Shown here one piece after another: positions 13,824 through 26,890 of a stretch of 62,000 nt of DNA. Every line of letters starts with the position of its first letter. Within the stretch, counting starts at the first letter, position 1. The DNA comes from Chrysomallon squamiferum. Lineage: Eukaryota > Mollusca > Gastropoda > Neomphalida > Peltospiridae. The position numbers and the translations under genes are program-made. The notes beneath the pieces are model-generated. The model was not told where the DNA came from. It made no database searches and worked only from the letters and a program-made list of their open reading frames with translations. The stretch covers positions 17,771,310 through 17,833,309 of the forward strand of contig CM022673.1 of the NCBI GenBank assembly GCA_012295275.1, given 5' to 3'.

Positions 13824-13855
13824 ATCACAGGTATGAAATTAAAAAGGTAATTTCT
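13824..13855 (+). repeat. 32-bp perfect direct repeat, copy 2
   Basis: Second exact copy of 13357-13388, offset 467 bases. It could be the paired ends of a small decayed element or a local duplication remnant. I see no terminal inverted repeat or coding capacity between the copies. Confidence 0.9.
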
Positions 13856-13995
13856 TTTTATTTGTCCTTCGATGGTCAGCGAAGCATGACTATGTACTTC
13901 ACAGATAATGGCACAGGAGAGCACGCGACAGCACGCGACTGCACGCGCCAATCTTAATAATAAACTTGACTGGTTCTGAAGCCGAAACTTGAAAT

Positions 13996-13998
<3 letters not shown>

Positions 13999-14050
<52 letters not shown>
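13999..14050 (+). repeat. (CT)n microsatellite
   Basis: About 26 uninterrupted units. Confidence 0.95.
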
Positions 14051-14052
<2 letters not shown>

Positions 14053-14235
14053 GTATATCATCAGAAATTCATCTGACATGCAAAATGCATTACATTTTTT
14101 CTTTCTTCAAGAACTGATTTACTGTGCGACTTTTCACCTTTCATAGACGACCCCTAATCACTTAGTTGTACTTAAATAAAAACTACAATGAAAACAATGT
14201 CAGCTCCACCGCGCATTCAGAAAAGAAAAGAAACG

Positions 14236-14278
<43 letters not shown>

Positions 14279-15245
14279 AGATAATAATAATAAGATAATT
14301 ATTTTCACGAAGAATGGTTACTATTGATAATAGCATCAAACAAAATACAACTTGAACACAGTCGCTGGTAAATGAGACAATACGTGTTTAATTTCGTTTA
14401 CACCTGACTGTCTGTTTTCATCCACCTGTCTCTGCTGACCACGCCGCAGCCCGGTCAAAAGAAAACCCGCCCGTGTAGCGAGGCCAGAATTTAAAAAAAA
14501 AGAAAAAGAAAATCGGGTATTTCTGTGCATGGACCACATGACTAACAGATGTTTTTTCTCTCTCTCAGACTGAAGACTTACAATTTGTTTTTGTTTTCTA
14601 AATTTCACCTTTCTAGTGCGTCTCTTTTCAGACAAGATGCTGTTGTTGAAGGGCGGGGTAGGCTACCAGCTGGACTGGCCACTGCTTTCACAAATATCAG
14701 TTAAAATGTTTTCAAATTGCTGTCACCTGAATCCACTCATTTTCACCGAAAAATTAAAAGTTAATTATAAAGAAACAAAGAAAGAAAAACAAAGTTTTAT
14801 CACGGATTTACATAAATAAATTAAAAAAATTCACGACTGTAACCATCCTGCTGACGTCAAATGTATACTCTTAATTTGTTCTGCTGTTGATGTAGTTGTC
14901 ATTGTCGTCAGATTAAATTTTGTTTCCATAAAACAAAGCAACGACTAGGAAGTGTTCAGATTTATATAATATCATCATTACGAGTACAACTGAAGAACGT
15001 TAAACCGTAAAATAGTTCTCTCATTTAATACTGAAAATACGTCAGCTGTAACACATTCATAGTTAATCAGAATTCAAACCAGAGTACAGATTAGTAATTT
15101 TATCTCTTACGAAAACTCAAATCTGTCCTGCGCATGTTCTTGAATCGAGATGTGTATTTAGGTAGGAGGAAGGACGCAAGTTCTATTAATAATGCATATT
15201 TAATTTTAATTTTAATTTAATTTTATTATTATTTTTTTTTAACTA
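14051..15245. other. Unique sequence with A run; no gene recognised
   Basis: A run of about 40 at 14236-14275. A 99-codon minus frame (14336-14635) and a plus frame (14616-14819) are not repeat-derived but match nothing I know. A perfect CRE word TGACGTCA lies at 14852-14859. Confidence 0.5.

Positions 15246-15249
<4 letters not shown>

Positions 15250-15304
<55 letters not shown>
15250..15304 (+). repeat. (ATT)n microsatellite
   Basis: About 18 units. Confidence 0.95.
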
Positions 15305-15429
15305 TAATGAAGTGTGCATGGTTAATGTGTTTTAAATATATGATCTGATAGAAGTTTATGACGTTACGACCAGTGAATTTTATTTTTTGTTGCATTTCAA
15401 CAAAGGTACTGTTAATTATGCTGGATTCG

Positions 15430-15850
15430 TCCTGGTTGTAGAAGTTGTAGTAGATGCAGCAGTAGTAGCAGTTGTTCTCGTGACAGTAGTAGTAATAAAA
15501 GTAGTTACGGTTCTAATACTAGTATAACAACTTTAGTTGCAGTAACATAGATATGCAGAAGAGTGATTGCGGTAGTGGATGTGACTGTGGTTGTCGTGGT
15601 GATAGTTGTAGTAGTGGAAGTGGTATTGATATGTGTAGTTAATGGTGATACTATTAGTAGTAGTAGCAGTTGTAATAGTAATTGTACGTAATAGTTATTG
15701 CACAAACAGTGCTAATATCATCATCGTCAGCAGCAGCAGTAATAGTAGTCATAGTAGTAGTAGTAGTTGTAGTAGTAGTTGTAGTAGTAGTAGAAGTAGT
15801 AGTTGTAGTAGTAGTAGAAGTAGGACATTCAAGTAGTGTTAATGGTAATT
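15430..15850 (+). repeat. Degenerate GTN trinucleotide array
   Basis: About 420 bases of mostly GTA, GTT, GTG and AGC triplets with frequent drift; the purest part is 15745-15825. It reads as poly-Val, poly-Ser or poly-Thr by frame and is taken as a decaying microsatellite rather than a gene. Confidence 0.8.
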
Positions 15851-17586
15851 ACACACAGTATGTTAATAGTTATTGTAAAACACAGTACTTTGGGTGGCTA
15901 TATAAATATTACAGTTAAGCGCATAGATGTAGCTAACTTTGTACATAAATATTTACGTAGTTGTATGAAATGGTTTTTTGTTTAACTGAACTTTTGAAAG
16001 CAATTACTAATAAATCATATCTAAGTAGAGAATAAAAATACATGTATATTATATACCTGCATGCTTGTGTGATGAAATAATTTTGCCAAGGGTGTGTGAC
16101 ACACTTTTATAGAAATCGACGCGTGGTGTATAATACAAGGAATATGTCATGCTACGATATTTGATTGAAAACCTATATCAAGTAAACCGCACGCTGCGTT
16201 CCTAATTGCTATCTACAGGCCCATACTGTCTCGACGAACGAAAAATATGTTGAGCGCTGTTTTATTTGGAATATTTTTTATCATTATTTTTTGCTTTAAA
16301 AAAAAAAAAAAAAAAAAAATTTAGAAAGTGTAAAAAAAATGGCACGAAGCAGTCTAATTAAAAAAGGAATATTTAATTATTAAAAATAATTTTCAATATA
16401 AACGAAAAGAAATATTAATGTTGTATTAGAAAATATATTCAAAACTGGGTCTTACGTTGTTAAGATTTTAATTTATTTTTGCATATTAACGTATGTTTGC
16501 TTTAATATTACAAAACTCAGTAACATATTTGGTGAGAAAAACAGTAAAAAGTGAGAAAAACAATATGGCGTAAACAATTTTTTATGCATTATGTTTGGGT
16601 GTGGGTGTATGATATATATATACATGTTTATGTTTACATGTGTGTATGCTTCACAAAATCCTTTTAAATATGTATATTCTCTTTAACATATAGTTTTCAA
16701 TATATTAGGTTTCATATTTGCACAGATAAACATAGTTTTTTGTCAGTTATAATACATTTATCGTTTGATTCGACCGTACGTCTTTGAAGGTGTATTTCTC
16801 CGTGTTACCAGTTCACGTTAAGATTTGACACACAGCTGTCTCGATAATTCTGTCCTGAGTCCATACAGCAGACAAAGACGTACCAAATTCCACAAAAATA
16901 ACAGCAGCAACAGCTGCTACAACAACAACTACATCAAGAATAACAATATCCTTGTACGCACATACAAACATACATATTTTATATACATACTTATTTACAT
17001 ATAAATTAATGTTAGCTTTCACATTATAGATTTAGAATGAAATAAACGTACCTATAAAAATAAAATAAATAATAAGAGGTAAAAATACACACGAGCAAAC
17101 ATACATACACTAACATGTGTGTAGGGTTATAATGCAATTTTAAATTTTTATAACTTCTGATCAACGCATGATAGAACTGCTGTATAAAAAGGATAAGAGA
17201 AAAGAAAATTCGATTTTGAAATACACATTGTATTTTCTACATGAACACCGTCGCTATGATATAACTGAGAACTAGCTACAAAATTTATATCTATAACTTC
17301 AGAATTGTATCACGATTTGTATTCATAGACAGAGAGTCAGACATTATATACACACATATAAATTAACCTATACGCATACGTACACAACACACATATTTCA
17401 TAAACAATAACTACACTTAATTACATATTTTTGGAGTACAGTTTTAAAATTAACAATATTTAGTTTGTAATATATATATAAATTTTGTGTAAAGTGATTT
17501 TTCTCTGGTAGTTTTGCCTTCAACAAAAATGCAGTAAAACTTTATTTAAATATACTAAGTAAAATGATTGTGTTTCACGTAACTCC

Positions 17587-17588
<2 letters not shown>
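15851..17588. other. AT-rich unique sequence, no gene recognised
   Basis: A run at 16301-16319. Low CpG between about 16.3 and 17.6 kb. A 69-codon minus frame at 16813-17022 is unassigned. Confidence 0.6.

Positions 17589-17661
<73 letters not shown>
17589..17661 (+). repeat. (ATT)n microsatellite
   Basis: About 24 uninterrupted units, one of the longest ATT tracts here. A further (ATT)n lies at 18078-18138. Confidence 0.95.
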
Positions 17662-18077
17662 TTATTTGCTAGTTAAAGCACAGCTGACGTTAATTTGAAA
17701 AGCCATTTACTGTAAATAACAGGTTATAAACTGTACAGCTATAGATATTTCTAACACAAAACACGTAAATTCGTCTACAAAGAAACTATTGAAATTTCTT
17801 TCGGCTTTCCATTTTCTGTCTGTCTAAATGTTCTCTTTGCATGCATGGCTCTGTATCTTTAAATCTGTCTGATTCTAAAAATATTAAAATCATGAGAGTT
17901 TTGGAAAACTATTTTTAAAATTAAACTTTTTGTTCTTGGATTATTATCTCAGTGTTATACGAAAACAGGTAAAAATAAGAAAACGTGCACATCTGTTATT
18001 TTTGTAATTCGCAATTCTCTGCTGCTTTTAATATTTTTTTTCTTTATTTGATATTTGATTTTTGATTATTATTTATA

Positions 18078-18121
<44 letters not shown>

Positions 18122-18329
18122 TATTATTATTATTATTAATTCTTATATACATATATATATATATCTGTATATGTTTGTTTTTTTTAAACTTAAAAAAGAA
18201 AAAAATGTATTATTATTATATTCATTTTTTCTGGCCTTTTTCTGATTTTATTTTTATTTTTTATTTTTTATTGTTATTATTTTTTTTATAATGGTACAGT
18301 GAAGAAAGGGCGCATAAAAAGAACATTGC

Positions 18330-19200
18330 CGATATGATGCCATCAGAAATTTTCTATTTTTTTTCTAGTGCTTAGCTAACAATCTGCAATAACCAGAACA
18401 CAGTTCGCTTCACGTCAGCAATGGACGTTTTAAGTCGTGCTATGTTTCTGCAATTAAGTGTATCCTTTCAGAATATTTTTACCTTTATTTCTGCTCCGTA
18501 AACATTTCAAATGACAATGCTTCGTAGTGTATGAAGCATTTTGATGTTGAGATTCTGTGCCATTACTGCACAGAAAGCGAATTAAGACGTACCGGATGCT
18601 GGCGCTGAAAAGAGCGAGTGGGACGGGCTCGGGTCGGCTGTTAGCGCTCTCAGAACGCAGCACACACAGACCGGAAGGCTTACCTCTTATTATTTACAGA
18701 AAAATGGCAACCGGTTTTAACGCTTGATTTCCTTGATGGCGTTCATATGTTTCATTGTTTTTACTCTTGCTGCCTGGAGCTCTTTTCATTTCTTTCTGAT
18801 CTTTGCTAGTTTTCAAAAGCTCTTTTTCCAATGTGAAAATGCTACGGTGAGCGAAAGAGAAAGCAGTGTTAGAGAGAGAGTTTTGAGAGCAAGTCAAACA
18901 GGCGTGTGCCACGCACACACTCTCCGCCGAGCTCTTTTTGTTCCTTCAGCAACTCGCTTTGTGTAACGTGCTGTTTTCACTCGCTGTCAATTACACTTCA
19001 AATTTACCGTTATAGTCCTGCACTGGAATACATAAAACCGCTGATATCTGTAAGAGAAAATATTTATCCAGCAGTCACACACGCAGAAAACAAAGCCTTT
19101 TTCTAACGGCCACCACAGCCTCTAGCGAATTTTTCACTGCAGAGACTAAAATAAAGAAAACCACAGTTAGGAAAATCAAGCCCCGAAAACTAATGACAAC
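18330..19200. other. CpG-bearing unique block, no gene recognised
   Basis: Contains an ETS-type word ACCGGAAG at 18670-18677 and a minus-strand donor-like GAGGTAAG just after it (18687-18680). Several 66-80 codon frames overlap on both strands, none assigned. Could be a promoter or small exon; evidence is weak. Confidence 0.3.
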
Positions 19201-19323
19201 TTCAACTTTTATAAACGATAAATAAAGAAATATATTAATTTGATAATGATGCTGATGACGATCTTGATAACAATACCAGTAACAGTAATGATAACAATAA
19301 TAATAATAATAGTAACAATATCG

Positions 19324-19369
<46 letters not shown>

Positions 19370-20890
19370 TAACAATAACAATAGCAGTAACAATTGAAAA
19401 ATAACAGTAATGAATAAACAACAAATAAACGAACGAACGAACATACACACAGGAAAAAAAGAAAAAAAAAAAGAAATAAAAAGAAAAAATGAAAAATAAA
19501 TAACATAAAAATAAAATGTGCAAGAAAAAGAATCTAATATTAACTGTATTATTGATAATCATTACAGCAGGGCTATCAAATTACAGATAATCTATACTTC
19601 TTAATCCTTGTTTCCGAAATTACTGTTAATAGGTGTTTATAATAAGAAATTATGACTTTTTAATCGTTTTACAAGTTCCGTTGTTGTTTATCCTGAAAAA
19701 ATATTTAAAAAAAAAAAAAAAAAAAATCTAAAAAACGGAGTGAGACGATAGACAATTATAATAAACTATAATAAAATGTTTTTAATTATTAAATTTCACG
19801 AGTAAAACTACAAGAAAATTAATATTCAGTGAAATCGCTAAAATAAAATTAAGTAAAATAATAAAATAATAATATTAATAAAACCCCGACACTTTTGCTA
19901 ATAAGATGTATGCCAATTGATTTGTTTCTGTTTGATTTTGTTTTCTATTTTTTATGATTTCATTTAATTTTATTTTAGTTTCACTGTTTTACTTTATGTG
20001 TGTGTGTATGCGTGTGTGTTTGTACCGTAATTATATTATTAGTAATATTTTGGTTGTTGCTGTTCTTACTATTGTTGTTGTTATTTATTTATGTATTTGT
20101 TTTTTGTTTGATTTTTAGTGTCAAGGAAGCAAATGTAGAACACATAAAAACAGAAACAAAAATGTCAGCGAAGGTGAAAATCGGAGAGCGACAGGAAAGG
20201 GGCAATTAAGATGATCTGTGGCACTAGAACATTAACGATCCAGAAACAAAAATCGAACCGTACGACGACAGCAACCACTACAGCCTGCGAGTGCTTGATG
20301 AACAACGCCAATTAGGCTTGTTGATCGAAGTTTGGGATGGACACACTGTAGGGACAACAGAGATGTTTTTAGACCAGAGACACAACGACACGAGTAACTA
20401 CAGAAAACAGTCATTAGTGGCCGCAAAGAGTTCTTTATATTGTACAAGAATACGTACTGAAGTCTGTATAAGATCGTTTTGTTTGTTTGTTTTTCATTTT
20501 TGTAATGAAAACTGGGTTCAGCCTATGACAGGAAGCTTTCTAATAAAATATAAGTTTGACGTTTTGGTGTCTGTCTGTTTGTTGCGTGTGTTGTTGTTTT
20601 TTGTTGTTGTTGTTTTTGTTTTTTGGTTTTTTTTGTTGTTGTTTTTTTGCTGTGAATAAGTTCTGGAAAACCGGCTTTTGTTTATTAGTACTCGTTAACA
20701 TGCACTTAACTGTGTTAATGAGTCTTGTAGAGATAAGTCACATTTGTTGTTTTGTGTGCTGAAGATCAGAGATTGGTAGAAAGTGGGGGAAAAGAACAAA
20801 TACGAACACACACAGATTTTGAATATACTCAAACAGAGATGGAAGGTGAAACAGCATCAGCGAGAAAGTGGGAGATATAAAGAACAAAAG
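19201..20890. other. (AAT)n then mixed unique and T/G-rich sequence; no gene recognised
   Basis: (AAT)/(AAC) trinucleotides at 19285-19395, an A run at 19710-19728, GTT/TTG-rich sequence at 20590-20660, and a CpG-bearing unique stretch at 20205-20460 with opposed frames I cannot assign. Confidence 0.55.
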
Positions 20891-20893
20891 ATG

Positions 20894-20894
<1 letters not shown>

Positions 20895-20964
<70 letters not shown>
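20895..20964 (+). repeat. (CT)n microsatellite
   Basis: About 35 uninterrupted units; source of the Ser-Leu and Arg-Glu frames around 20.74-21.03 kb. Confidence 0.97.
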
Positions 20965-20968
<4 letters not shown>

Positions 20969-21130
20969 GTTAGTATTCTTCAATTTTCTTTCTTTTCTTA
21001 CTTCATCGCAGTCTGTTACCCGTGATTTATGGCCATTCTCTGATCTAAATCTTCCGCTAATCCCCGAGACGTTATCAACAATACGTTTTAAACAAAAGCA
21101 ATTTGATCGACACCCAGTAACGACAACGCA

Positions 21131-21170
21131 GTGACGTTTGACGGCAGGCCGTGACGATTGACGGCAGCAG
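21131..21170 (+). repeat. 20-bp tandem pair with TGACG half-sites
   Basis: GTGACGTTTGACGGCAGGCC followed directly by GTGACGATTGACGGCAGCAG. Each copy has two TGACG words (CRE/AP-1 half-site type). It sits just upstream of the 21211-21741 open frame. Confidence 0.75.
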
Positions 21171-21210
21171 TTTCCTTTCGGACGACTAGAGCAGAAGTTA
21201 AATGTCGTAA

Positions 21211-21741
21211 ATGATCAGTCCGGAACGGACATGTACAGTCCTAACAAGCCCCAAATTACAAGAATCAACGAAAGCGATTCTGGATTTCCTTTTGGCCAAG
21301 ATTGTCACATCAAATTATGAACGTCGTTTGAAAATTTGCGACAAGTTAATAAGCACGACTGTCACAACGGCGGACGTGCCGGGTCTGTTGACTGGCTGTA
21401 ATTGCTAGGTGGGCAGCAAAGCGGACTGTTTCCGTCATCGCGTGTACACTACGTCATTCATTACGACGACGGCTTCCACAGACTACGCTTTGTGTTCATA
21501 TCAAACTAAAAGACAGCTACAAATAACGAAGCAAGCAACACAAGAATTTGTACATGTCAGACTTAGATGCAGAACTTGTTATGCTGCTTTGAGGGTCAGT
21601 CAAGATCAAAACAACCCAGAATCAGAGATTTTATTATCATTAAATCAACCAGACGAAAATTACACAGCCACAGCATGTGTAAACATTGCTCTCGTGGGCA
21701 CAGACATATCCAAGTGTATGTACAGATGCATGGATGTATGA
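21211..21741 (+). pseudogene. Unrecognised open frame with one internal stop (possible broken gene or exon)
   Basis: One plus-strand frame runs from ATG at 21211 to 21741, interrupted only by a TAG at 21406-21408. That is about 110 codons after the stop and 65 before it. Composition is balanced (no simple repeat), with local words such as KAILDFLLAKIV, VRLRCRTCYAALRV and NIALVGTDISKC. I recognise no family. It could be a decayed coding fragment, a chance frame in a CpG-bearing region, or exons separated by an unseen splice. Confidence 0.2.
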
Positions 21742-24300
21742 ACATATGAACATATGTGACACGCTGTATGCATTTGTGTCGATACATAAAATTAAATACG
21801 TTTTCTAAAAATTCCAATAAAATAAAGAAATTGTTTAAATTTAACCTATGATCATTTTTAAACCGCAGAAAGAGCAAATGCATGTATTTGAAGTAAAGAA
21901 AAATAAGATCTGTGCGAACAAAGTTATATATGTTTATTTTGTCAAGAAGATATATATGTTAAAAACAAAAATAGATCAATCAGCATTAGCCAGTGTTTTG
22001 TGATCATGCTCGTTAATGTCTGACATAACACACAGCCAATGACATCTGAAAATGAAACGAGAGCAGGGATGCGTCGAAAATACCTCCGACTTAGTTACAG
22101 CAATTAACTAACCCAATTAACTATATTTCTGATTTAACGAAACTTTACAACGAGGTCATTAAAAAGTTGCTTTTTGCTCAGATGACAATCATCCTGTCAA
22201 ACGGTTTAAAGAAAAACAGATTTTAAAAATCTTGACGCTAATGGCTGAAATGTCGTCTGCCAGTTTTCACGAGATTTTATGAAGGTAATTTTTTTTTTTT
22301 CTCTCTCTGACTGATCAACAAACCTGAACGTGATTGTTAAATTTTCAAACTTGTTTTATGACCGCAACGGCCTTTTTTCTTCTCCTACATTTTTTTTTTT
22401 TTTTTTTTTTTTTGCTAACGAATCTAATATATGAACCATAATTAGGCGATATAGATTTTTCCTCGTTTCATACGTGAAAATAATGTCTCGGATTTTCGTT
22501 ATTTTCCTATATTTCTGTCCTGCGGATTTTCTTAATGACGACTTTGGGAAGACGGTGTATATTATGTGATCAATACTTTCTTCACAAACAAACCACCAGC
22601 GTTTATGTCATGTCGCAGGTGTGCTGTTTGTGCAAAGTGGTATAATTTGCCGAACACGCAAACATAACGAAGATCATCTTAATCGTAGTCCTCTCTCTCA
22701 TTAGATAACTCAGTTTGCGGGCTTTGTTCTCGGGTCTCTCTAAGTACAAAGTAGACCCAAATTAGCCAGGTATTTTTCAGGTGAAACGAGAAAAGAAAAA
22801 GAAAAGAAACGTAACAAAACGGCAATACGGTTAAGAGACAAAAGCAAGACACAGCATAGCAAGGGTATGAAGTGACGCAGGATTGTTTGAGTGGGTAGGT
22901 TTACAAGATGGATTATAAGATAGGCTGGTAGCATTACAAGATAGTTTGGTAGGGTTAATGGTAAGCATGGTAAGTTATTAAAATTGTTGGGGTAGGTTGG
23001 GTAGTAAGATGATAAAAGTATAGGAATGGAAAGAATGAAAGATTGTAACACATTAGAACTGTGAGGAATGTAAGAGAACTACTATTCGTTCCTGCTGAAG
23101 AAAAGGTAAAAAGAACAAGAAACAACAAAAATTAACTTTCGGCTACAACAAATAAAATAACAGTCTTTGTGCAACTTAAAAACAGTAGCAAGAAAACAAA
23201 AACAACTACTAAAATTCTTAACATAGATTATTTGCATATAGATATCAAAGTCTAAAATTCTTCTGCATTTTGTTTTCGTTTTGTCAGTTATTGACTCCCG
23301 AGTATTTTATGTATACACACATTTAAATACTCTTTAACATATGAAGTTATTTAACACATTAGTTCAGTACACAAACTTAAATACTCTTTAATATATTAAA
23401 TTATTTAACACATTAATTCACTGACATTTACAACTCTTGAAGCATGATATAAACACATATATAATTCATAATCTATACCATACACAAACGTAGTTAACAC
23501 ATTTACTCTGCCGCATATGATTGATAGGCGAGAAGTAATTAACAGTGACCACTGGTCAGAGATCAATTATTTTATCAATATCCATAACCATGTTATTTTA
23601 TATATATATATATACCTCATACTTACCTGTGAAAACTGGGTCAGTGGTAATTGTCGGATTTTTAACACCATGGAATTATCTTTGTCAAGAGACAGAGGAT
23701 GGTAGATCTCTTACAGAGAAATACGTTCTGGAAACAAAGTCTTTTCTTAAGTTATCGGATTTCAGAAGGATTCACCAACACCATAATAATAGATGCTGGA
23801 AACTAGTGAAATATCTAAATTAAAATCACACACATACACGCACACACACACCAACATACACACATACACATACATTTATACTAAACACGATTACAATGAC
23901 ACTGAAATCTGGCGCTTTCAAAATTTTATTTCAACAAAAATCTCTTTTTTAAAAAAGCATTCACTATTATTTTCTTACTGATTGTTAAAAAACTTCAGTT
24001 TTTATTACTAATTGTTTTCGTTTATTAATTTTAAACTGAGTTGACTTTTCTGATTTCATTAGATTTACTCCTGAAAATAAAATTAAAGATTATTTTATAA
24101 AAATATAAAAATGAACTTTTTATTTGCTTTTTTTTTTTTTTTTTTTCCCCTAGATTTTTAAATGAAAATCAAAATAAGAAAACCGAGAAATAGATCAAAG
24201 TGAAAAAAAAGTACACATTTCCGTGTATAAAAATATTAAAGACACAAAGAGAAGTTTATCGAGTTAAACATAGCTGACAATTTTCGATTACTTCACTTGA
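21742..24300. other. Unique AT-rich sequence, no gene recognised
   Basis: T runs at 22288-22299 and 22389-22412. A short (TA)n at 23598-23613 and a (CA)-rich tract at 23827-23872. A 103-codon minus frame at 22740-23051 derives from a GGTNAGNTTGG-like degenerate stretch and is unassigned. Confidence 0.55.
23323..23420 (+). repeat. 54-bp tandem duplication, two diverged copies
   Basis: TTAAATACTCTTTAACATAT at 23323 and TTAAATACTCTTTAATATAT at 23377, each followed by ATTTAACACATTA(G/A)TTCA. A few substitutions separate the copies, so the duplication is not recent. Confidence 0.8.
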
Positions 24301-24618
24301 GAAAGGTGTCATACCTCATTGTGTATCTGGCCTTAAATACGAATTATATATAATTTTCGTGGTTTATTCCTATGGACGTGTTGTCAGTCAAGTCTAAACA
24401 CTGTCATGCGCGGCTTCCAATAACAAGCTTAGTGTTCGATCTCTCTAACTCTTGCTGCACGAGCTTTTATCTCGACTTAATGAAAGAATCCCCAGAGTTA
24501 GAGAAATATTTCGACACTTTTTTTTTCTAATTCTACTGTCCTGTGAACTAGCCTCGTGTTGTTGTATCGACCTCAGACAGTCGTGGGCCTGACAGTCAGA
24601 AAGAGCTTTCGCCGCGGA

Positions 24619-24990
24619 TCACCAAACAGGCCGCGGTACATCATCTTTTAAATTCTTTTCACAACTGACAAAGATTTTTCGAATCGTAAACTCCGTCGTT
24701 AAATATAAACAGGAACGATTTGTAGGCTCAGGATAATCCTTTACCTCCCATTTTCGAGCTGCAAAATGCTTTTCGAATCCCTTTGACAAATTTACAAAGT
24801 CTGCTAATCCTCCACATGTCAACACGACCACCCCACGCCGTTCTCCTCGCTTGTTGACAGTGCTCAGGTAAATAGTATTTGTGGAAACGCGAAGACGGTC
24901 CAGACGGTTGCGAAATGGCGCGAAGTTTGCCCACGTCGTCTGCGCGGCAAAGTTATTAAAGACGCCAAACAAGATTCCGCTAAAATTGCT
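24619..24990 (-). other. Unassigned open frame without ATG (possible internal exon)
   Basis: A minus-strand frame of about 117 codons, open and non-repetitive, with no internal Met; words include RGVVVLTCGGLADFV and FAARKWEVKDY. An acceptor-like TTTTAG lies at about 24986-24981. I see no strong donor at the other end. No family recognised. It is embedded in a 24.4-25.1 kb block of CpG-bearing unique sequence. Confidence 0.15.
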
Positions 24991-25144
24991 ACAAAGTATA
25001 TATTTGTTTCAAAAAATAGGAAGCACCCCAGAGTCGTCATTTTGTTTGTGTTCGCATCTCGGAAGACGGTCTCTCATAACAGTTTATTTATTGTCGCTTT
25101 ATGTATCGTCATTCGAGGAATTCTTCTGCCTTCTCATAGTCTTT

Positions 25145-25168
25145 TTTTTTTTTTTCTTTCTTTCTTTC

Positions 25169-25201
<33 letters not shown>
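25145..25201 (+). repeat. T-rich homopolymer tract
   Basis: Two T runs separated by a (TTTC)n tract (25157-25168); the second is about 29 T. Confidence 0.9.
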
Positions 25202-25204
<3 letters not shown>

Positions 25205-25601
25205 TTTTTGGCTCTTTCTCTTTACATTTGAAGTGAGTTGGTGAAGAATCAGAACTGGAACACAAGCCGAAGCCAGCCTGTCGTAAAGTGCAAGTTTAAA
25301 AGTTGAAACTGAAAGTTAAAACTGAAACAAGAGAACAGTTTTACGTCGTTTTTACATTTGTCAGATTTGTTACAGTATTTAAAAACAAAATTATACCTCT
25401 TTTTAATAAATTGTAAAAAAAATTAACAGATGAAGGATATGAGGAAAAATACAATACGATAATTTCTTATTTTTGCTGAAAACACTAGTCTGTTTCTGTA
25501 ATCAATTATTATTTTCGGGATGGTGACATTCGATTAATTTTTCTTTGTTTTATCTTATTTATTAACATTACAATTTCGTTTTTGTTTCTGTCATCTTGTA
25601 C

Positions 25602-25703
<102 letters not shown>

Positions 25704-26039
25704 ACTGCTTTCCTTCCTTCCTTTAACTTCATTCTTCCTTTTTTCTATCGCCCTCATTTTTTTCTCTTTTGTTTTTTTTCCAATTCTGACTTCCCTGTCA
25801 ACGCTGGTAACTGTTTTAAGTCAGTGGGTAATCTATAGGCAGCAAACAATTTGTTTCGTGAGGCATCTAACAAGGCGAGCTGTAACTGCCCAATAAAACA
25901 AATCTCTACACGCCACATGCAATATTTGTACACTGTTTGGTGACGACTTTGTTCTCGTAAATACTGTACAGCTCATTGTTAACCAAAGTGTTTATAACAG
26001 TTTACAGAGTGCCACACACACGAAGGAAACAAAAGTAGA

Positions 26040-26890
26040 AAAACAGCACGTAATGAAAAAATTAAAAATGATAGATTGCAAGAATGAATGAATAAAGATA
26101 GAAAGCTAGAAAAAAATTAAAAAAAAAAAAAACAACCTAATTATAAAATGAGAATGCATAAAAGAATGAATAAGAAAATAAAGAAAGACTGAAATGTTGA
26201 GAATCTCAGATATAATGAAGGAAAGAATAAAGAAACAACCATGAATTAATGAAAGAATAAAGACAGGAAAAGAAAGAAAAGTAAAGGGGAAAAAATCCAC
26301 TACAACTAAAGAACAGAAGATGAAATAAAGAAATGTCGAAGAAAAGATAAAACATTTATTACTGTCAATGGACGAAAATTGTGGGAACGAGAACAAATAA
26401 ATTCAGGTAAAAAGATGTAAAGGACAAAACTTGAAGTGTTAATGGAAAGCTAATGCGGGTAGGGGGAGTGTACTGAAGTGTTTGTTCGGACTGGAAAGAA
26501 GTACGAATTCACACTTCAACTTTAGATAATGGACGCAGGAAAGAATGGACGAGAGTTGTCTCCACTCCCACCTTTCTCCTCCAGCAAGTGTCCGTCTTTT
26601 GTCTTCCTTTTCCACCTTTCATTCATCCTTTTGCTTTTCTTCCAGGCTTTTTATTTTTTAATTTTGTTCTTATTTTCTCCTCTTTATTCTACCTGTATTA
26701 CTTCTTTCATTCATTCATATATATATATATTTTTTTTTTTTTAAACTTTAATTTTACACTTTTTTAAAATGAATTTTTTATTTATTTCCCTTTTTCTTTT
26801 CTTTTTCCTCTCATTTCTTTCTTTCGTTATCACCTGTCATTTTTGTTTTCCCACTGGTTTTTTTTGTTTGTTTGCTTGCTTGGTTGTTTT
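26040..26890. other. Purine-rich arm followed by pyrimidine-rich arm
   Basis: 26040-26400 is strongly purine-rich on plus (GAAA, GAAT and AAAG words); 26570-26890 is strongly pyrimidine-rich (TTCC, TTTC and CTTT words). A (TA)n/T run lies at 26718-26743. No gene seen. The arms are only imperfectly complementary. Confidence 0.6.

Noticed and set aside
19075-19562. Overlapping minus-strand frames of 71-143 codons, poly-Tyr, poly-Ile and poly-Leu
   Set aside because: All derive from the AAT/AAC trinucleotide tract at 19285-19395.
20291-20659. 122-codon plus frame
   Set aside because: The second half is T/G-rich simple sequence giving Phe/Val/Leu; the first half matches nothing and has no splice support.
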